DNA of 25,330 nt from CAUPWF01 sp036656615 (GTDB lineage: Bacteria > Bacillota > Clostridia > Lachnospirales > Lachnospiraceae). Under the pieces are notes generated by a model. The model made no database searches. It saw nothing but the letters and a program-made list of their open reading frames with translations, and was not told the DNA's origin. Shown here one piece after another: positions 21,960 through 25,330 of this stretch (positions are counted from its first letter, which is position 1; every line of letters begins with the position of its first letter). The stretch is taken from the NCBI GenBank assembly GCA_036656615.1, contig JAVXHY010000023.1:1-25330 (forward strand). The letters are read 5' to 3'. Made by a program: the position numbers and the translations under genes.

Positions 21960-23403
21960 TATCCATGATTTCAAATTCTTCTATTATCTTATAACCATGT
22001 TTTTGTGCTAATAATAAAGCGTAATCCCTGTTGTGGGTATACATAATAATTGTTCCGCCGGGAACAAGCCATTCTTTAGCTTTTGGGAAAAACGCCTCAT
22101 AAATCTCATAGATTTCATCTTGAGATTTATGCCCAGTGGCAAAGGGCATATTGGTGAAAATCTCATCAAAAGAATACTCATGGGTAAATTCCAAACAATT
22201 CTTATTTACAAAATGTATAATCTGTCCGGCGGCTTCTGTATTAATCTTAGCTTTTCTGATTGCCTCTGCAAAGGTATCAATTCCATAAGAAGTATTCCCT
22301 TTTACTACCTTCTGACGTTCTATAAGCATAGTGCCTACCCCACAGAATGGGTCTAGGACCTGGGCGTCTTTCATCATATAATCTTTTGCAAGTTCAACTA
22401 ATAATGCAGCATTGACGGGCTTGATACTGGCGGCAATTGTTTCTTTGCGATAATCAAAACGAGAATCAGGAATTGTAAACAGCTTTACTAATACATTGAA
22501 TTCTTCAAGCTTATTCTCTATTAATCGAATTTCAATTTCATAATTGGAGGTGGAATTTAATAGTTTACGATTGGATAAACGTTGAATTTCACTAGATAGC
22601 TTCTTAGTTAATGCACTTTTGGTATCTAAATCCATACTACTTTTGATTCCAATTCGAAAATAAAATGGTGCGCTCTCCAAATGTATGCTCTCTAACAGGC
22701 TTAACAAAGAGGAATCTATGAGCTGTTTAGCAGCTTTAATGGGATCCATCACACAAGTTTCCAATGAAGGGATCACAAATAAAAGCTCACTGTAAGTGCG
22801 AATTGCAGTTAGCTCGGAAATATCATTTGTAGTAACCTTTAATCCAGCGATAAATGGCTGAACAAGTCCTTTCGTAATTTGTAATTCGGTTACAGATTTA
22901 TGAAGACGGTTTGTAAGCAGAATGCATTCAAAGCGTTTATGAAAACCAGTGAAGGTATGAGTGACGGTACCTTCTTCTAAAATGATGAGTTCAGATAATG
23001 CACGGATTTCCGCTTCTATATGTTTATTATTGTCGGTGGTACGAGGGGTATGGACCAATAATTCGATTTGCTCTTTTAATTGTGGAATAAATGGACTACA
23101 GTCAAAAGATTTTAACGCGGTAAGATAAGCACTTTTAACAAATAAATGAGTTTCTTTTAAGTAATAATCAAAGAGAGGGGAACGAAAAGTGGACAACCCT
23201 AAATCTCCCATTAAAAGGGCTGCGTTTTTTCTTGTTTTGGCATCGGGATTATCTAGACAAGAAATTAGTTCATGAGGAGAATTGGTTAGAAGGTCAGATA
23301 ATTCTTTTTTAGAATTATCGAGTTTGATTTCTTGTCTTAATTTGCTTAAATTCTGTCTGACATCTTTTTGTTTGGTTATTTGAATCAATATAGTTTTTAT
23401 CAT
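21928..23403 (-). CDS. HEAT-repeat/THUMP/RNA methyltransferase fusion
   Basis: This 491-residue protein has a SAM-dependent methyltransferase at its C-terminus, with motif I DPFCGVGTMLIE (residues 351-362) and TNMPF (417-421) at the catalytic motif IV. The Trm11/RlmL-type lead-in YRKETIAASIKPVNAALLVELA (residues about 318-339) precedes it, and a THUMP-like segment lies near residues 248-310. The N-terminal 40-140 looks like HEAT-type helical repeats (ISCLDNPDAKTRKNAALLMGDLG and the next unit). THUMP plus this methyltransferase class act on N2-guanine in tRNA or rRNA; the target here is unknown. AAGGAG lies 4 bases before the ATG at 23403; a longer frame from a GTG at 23463 has no ribosome site. 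Confidence 0.85.
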   Translation of the reverse strand: MIKTILIQITKQKDVRQNLSKLRQEIKLDNSKKELSDLLTNSPHELISCLDNPDAKTRKNAALLMGDLGLSTFRSPLFDYYLKETHLFVKSAYLTALKSFDCSPFIPQLKEQIELLVHTPRTTDNNKHIEAEIRALSELIILEEGTVTHTFTGFHKRFECILLTNRLHKSVTELQITKGLVQPFIAGLKVTTNDISELTAIRTYSELLFVIPSLETCVMDPIKAAKQLIDSSLLSLLESIHLESAPFYFRIGIKSSMDLDTKSALTKKLSSEIQRLSNRKLLNSTSNYEIEIRLIENKLEEFNVLVKLFTIPDSRFDYRKETIAASIKPVNAALLVELAKDYMMKDAQVLDPFCGVGTMLIERQKVVKGNTSYGIDTFAEAIRKAKINTEAAGQIIHFVNKNCLEFTHEYSFDEIFTNMPFATGHKSQDEIYEIYEAFFPKAKEWLVPGGTIIMYTHNRDYALLLAQKHGYKIIEEFEIMDKEGTYLLIIK

Positions 23404-23454
23404 ATGGCTCCTTAATATTAAGTCCTTTTTTTTTGTAATAAGTGATAGTACTTC

Positions 23455-23460
23455 ATTATA
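23455..23460 (-). promoter_or_regulatory. Possible -10 of the methyltransferase gene
   Basis: On the minus strand a perfect TATAAT lies about 50 bases before the start codon. I could not find a matching -35, so the call rests on the -10 alone. Confidence 0.35.
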
Positions 23461-23632
23461 CACTATAAAAGGGAGGAAAAGATAGTTTTCATTTGCTTAT
23501 TTGTAAGGTAACAAAATAATTTAAACCCATTTCTATTATATTCGTTAGAATGAACAAAAAAATTGCTTAGTTTGTTAAAATATTTACAATATGACGGAAA
23601 AGATAGTTAATTATTAGATAATCGAAAATATA

Positions 23633-23664
23633 TTGCTATTTTTTCACATATATTGTAATATATG
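23633..23664 (+). promoter_or_regulatory. Promoter of the AgcS gene with an overlapping palindrome
   Basis: TTGCTA (23633-23638) and TAATAT (23656-23661) have a 17-base spacer. The palindrome CATATATT-GT-AATATATG (23647-23664) covers the -10 and looks like a repressor site. A second inverted repeat, GTTAGA (23670-23675) and TCTAAC (23693-23698), follows within the likely leader. The rest of the 342-base gap at 23404-23745 is AT-rich, with no gene that I can see. Confidence 0.5.
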
Positions 23665-23745
23665 AATATGTTAGAGCATATATAGTATTATTTCTAACAA
23701 CTAGCGCATACAACAAAAAAAAGAGAGAAAGAATGAGGGAAAAAT

Positions 23746-25140
23746 ATGTTAGATACGATTAGTTCTGTAGTAGGAGCGATTAACAGTGTTGTGTGGGGTT
23801 GGCCAATGATTATTTTATTATTTGGTACTCACATCTTTTTGACTATCCGTACGGGATTTATCCAAACGAAGTCTATAACAAAAGGTATTCCGTTATCTGT
23901 ATCAAAAGATGCTGACTCAGAAGGTGAAGTTAGTCAGTTCGCAGCATTAACAACAGCTCTTGCCTCCACCATTGGAACAGGTAATATCATTGGTGTAGGT
24001 ACAGCTATTGCTCTTGGTGGTCCTGGTGCTGTTTTATGGTGTTGGCTCACAGGTGTATTTGGTATCGCTACAAAATACAGTGAATCTTTAATTGCTGTAA
24101 AGTACAGAGTAAAAACAGAAGATGGCCGTATGCAAGGTGGAGCTATGTATGCCTTGGAGAGAGGTCTGAACATGAAATGGTTAGGTATGCTTTTCGCAGT
24201 ATTTGCAGGAGTTGCATCTTTTGGTATCGGTTGTGCAACACAGGTAAATGCAATTGCAACAGTTTGTAAAGAAAACTTAAACATTGAACCATGGATTGTT
24301 GGTGTGGTAATTGCAATTCTTACAGCTCTTGTAATATTTGGAGGAATCAAATCAATTTCAAGTGTATGTGAGAAATTAGTACCATTTATGGCTATTTTCT
24401 ACGTGTTGGGCTGTGTTATTATTTTATGTATTAACTATGATTTTATTATTCCAGCAATTGCTACAATTTGTAGACTTGCATTTACACCAGGTGCAGCAGC
24501 AGGTGGACTTGTAGGTAGTGGTATCATGATGGCTATGCGTTTTGGTATTGCAAGAGGGTTGTTCTCAAATGAATCTGGTCTTGGTTCTGCTCCAATCGCA
24601 GCAGCAGCTGCACAGACAAGAAATCCAGTTCGTCAGGCACTTGTATCTTCTACAGGTACTTTCTGGGATACAGTAGTAGTTTGTTTGATGACAGGTCTTG
24701 TACTTGTTTCTACAATTATGAAGAATCCAGCAATCAATGCAGATGAAGTTGCTAATGGTGGTGTATTAACTTCCATGGCATTTGCACAGATTCCTTATGT
24801 TGGACCTATCATTTTAGTTATTGGTATTATATCATTTGCATATTCTACAGTTTTAGGATGGGCATATTATGGAGAACGTTGCGTAGAGTACTTCGCAGGA
24901 AAGAAAGGATTAATTCCTTACCGTATTCTTTATATTGCAGTAGCAGCAATCGCTCCAGTAGTTGCATTGGATCTTGTATGGCTTATCGCTGATACCTTGA
25001 ATGCGTTGATGGCGATTCCAAACTTAATAGCTGTGCTATTGTTATCGCCAGTTATAGTTGCTGAGACAAAGAAATACATAAATGATCTTGATTTAAGAGA
25101 TGATACTCCAGTACCAGTAATTAAAACTGGTATAAGGTAA
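23746..25140 (+). CDS. agcS: Sodium:alanine symporter family protein (AGCS)
   Basis: This 464-residue integral membrane carrier imports small amino acids, typically alanine or glycine, with sodium. About ten membrane segments are visible. The family signatures are clear: FAALTTALASTIGTGNIIGVGTAIALGGPGAVLWCW (residues about 64-100), GRMQGGAMYALERGL, and FGIARGLFSNESGLGSAPIAAAAAQTRNPVRQALVSSTGTFWDT (about 264-308). GAGGG (23735-23739) lies 6 bases before the ATG. It stands alone, with its own promoter and a strong terminator. The gene's codons look more regular and its Ala/Gly content is high, as expected for a highly expressed carrier; I see no sign of transfer. Confidence 0.95.
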   Translation: MLDTISSVVGAINSVVWGWPMIILLFGTHIFLTIRTGFIQTKSITKGIPLSVSKDADSEGEVSQFAALTTALASTIGTGNIIGVGTAIALGGPGAVLWCWLTGVFGIATKYSESLIAVKYRVKTEDGRMQGGAMYALERGLNMKWLGMLFAVFAGVASFGIGCATQVNAIATVCKENLNIEPWIVGVVIAILTALVIFGGIKSISSVCEKLVPFMAIFYVLGCVIILCINYDFIIPAIATICRLAFTPGAAAGGLVGSGIMMAMRFGIARGLFSNESGLGSAPIAAAAAQTRNPVRQALVSSTGTFWDTVVVCLMTGLVLVSTIMKNPAINADEVANGGVLTSMAFAQIPYVGPIILVIGIISFAYSTVLGWAYYGERCVEYFAGKKGLIPYRILYIAVAAIAPVVALDLVWLIADTLNALMAIPNLIAVLLLSPVIVAETKKYINDLDLRDDTPVPVIKTGIR

Positions 25141-25204
25141 CAAATTGTTTTGTTGGTAATGCGCGTTGTTATGTTGAAGTAATAGATGTAATTAGAAATG
25201 AAAA

Positions 25205-25249
25205 CAACGGATGATTATACGAAAAGTTTTATGAAAAATAAATCCGTTG
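25205..25249 (+). repeat. Inverted repeat after the AgcS gene
   Basis: CAACGGAT (25205-25212) is the exact reverse complement of ATCCGTTG (25242-25249), with 29 bases between. It lies in the untranslated 3' region before the terminator. It may form a 3' UTR stem; no function is evident. Confidence 0.5.
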
Positions 25250-25254
25250 AGCCC

Positions 25255-25297
25255 AAAACTCCCTATGAATATTATATTTGTAGGGAGTTTTAATTTT
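25255..25297 (+). terminator. Terminator of the AgcS gene
   Basis: AAAACTCCCTA (25255-25265) pairs perfectly with TAGGGAGTTTT (25281-25291), followed by TAATTTTT. It is placed 115 bases after the stop codon. Confidence 0.88.
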
Positions 25298-25302
25298 TAC
25301 TA

Positions 25303-25330
25303 TTGACAAAAATGCTTTATTGTATTAAAG
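25303..25330 (+). promoter_or_regulatory. Start of the next promoter, cut by the window edge
   Basis: A perfect TTGACA (25303-25308) lies immediately after the terminator. A -10 at 17-base spacing would start at 25326 and run past the window edge, so it cannot be judged. Confidence 0.45.

Noticed and set aside
23404..23463. Extension of the methyltransferase to a GTG at 23463
   Set aside because: The extension runs back over a perfect -10 element and lacks a ribosome site, whereas AAGGAG precedes the ATG at 23403.
1..25330. CRISPR array, prophage, insertion sequence or defence island
   Set aside because: The only tandem repeats are coding, no transposase, integrase or phage gene was recognised, and gene order is that of core chromosome.

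Overview
The window looks like a low-GC Clostridia chromosome, most likely Lachnospiraceae or a close relative. The signs are AT-rich DNA, strong AGGAGG-type ribosome binding sites, TTGACA/TATAAT promoters, T-box leaders, tRNA genes without encoded CCA, a sigma-H gene in the classical cysE-cysS-mrnC-rlmB-sigH neighbourhood, a bacterial GlnRS, twin DUF1540 motifs and an AgcS alanine carrier. Almost everything is core metabolism and translation. I saw no insertion sequence, prophage, CRISPR array or defence system.

Layout. 1-600: the tail of an uncertain reading frame, then a tRNA-Val/tRNA-Met transcript with its own promoter and terminator. 631-2586: a small membrane protein with an acidic repeat tail, ispF with an unusual cysteine tail, and an Eis-like acetyltransferase. 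2600-6918: a cysteine T-box leader followed by the tightly packed cysE-cysS-mrnC-rlmB-sigH cluster, closed by a two-way terminator. 6923-10248: tRNA-Thr (minus) divergent from glnS, then an orphan MocR-type regulator. 10295-12309: a small cysteine/acid-rich membrane protein (minus, GTG start) and a cardiolipin synthase.

12444-14785: purA and asnA converge on a shared terminator; both enzymes consume aspartate. 15011-15344: two very small convergent genes overlap at their 3' ends. 15499-16718: a SEC-C zinc-motif protein is coupled to a DUF218/YdcF membrane protein. 16731-19044: a threonine T-box leader and thrS. 19114-21897: a twin DUF1540 protein, an AI-2E family transporter and metA. The MetA sequence carries Glu111, the residue associated with acetyl-CoA use. 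21928-23403: a HEAT/THUMP/methyltransferase fusion (minus). 23746-25140: an AgcS-type sodium:alanine symporter with a palindrome over its promoter, followed by a terminator and the start of the next promoter.

Together the genes cover charging of Cys, Gln and Thr tRNAs, cysteine and methionine entry steps, rRNA maturation (mini-RNase III, RlmB), purine and asparagine synthesis from aspartate, and envelope lipid synthesis. Two T-boxes tie gene expression to uncharged tRNA. The second T-box and the only tRNA-Thr gene in the window carry matching discriminator bases. The least explained items are the HEAT-methyltransferase fusion, the CxxCxxC tail of IspF, the repeat-tailed small membrane protein, the 12-bp inverted repeat between tRNA-Thr and glnS, and the overlapping convergent microgenes. 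I found no convincing undescribed multi-gene system.
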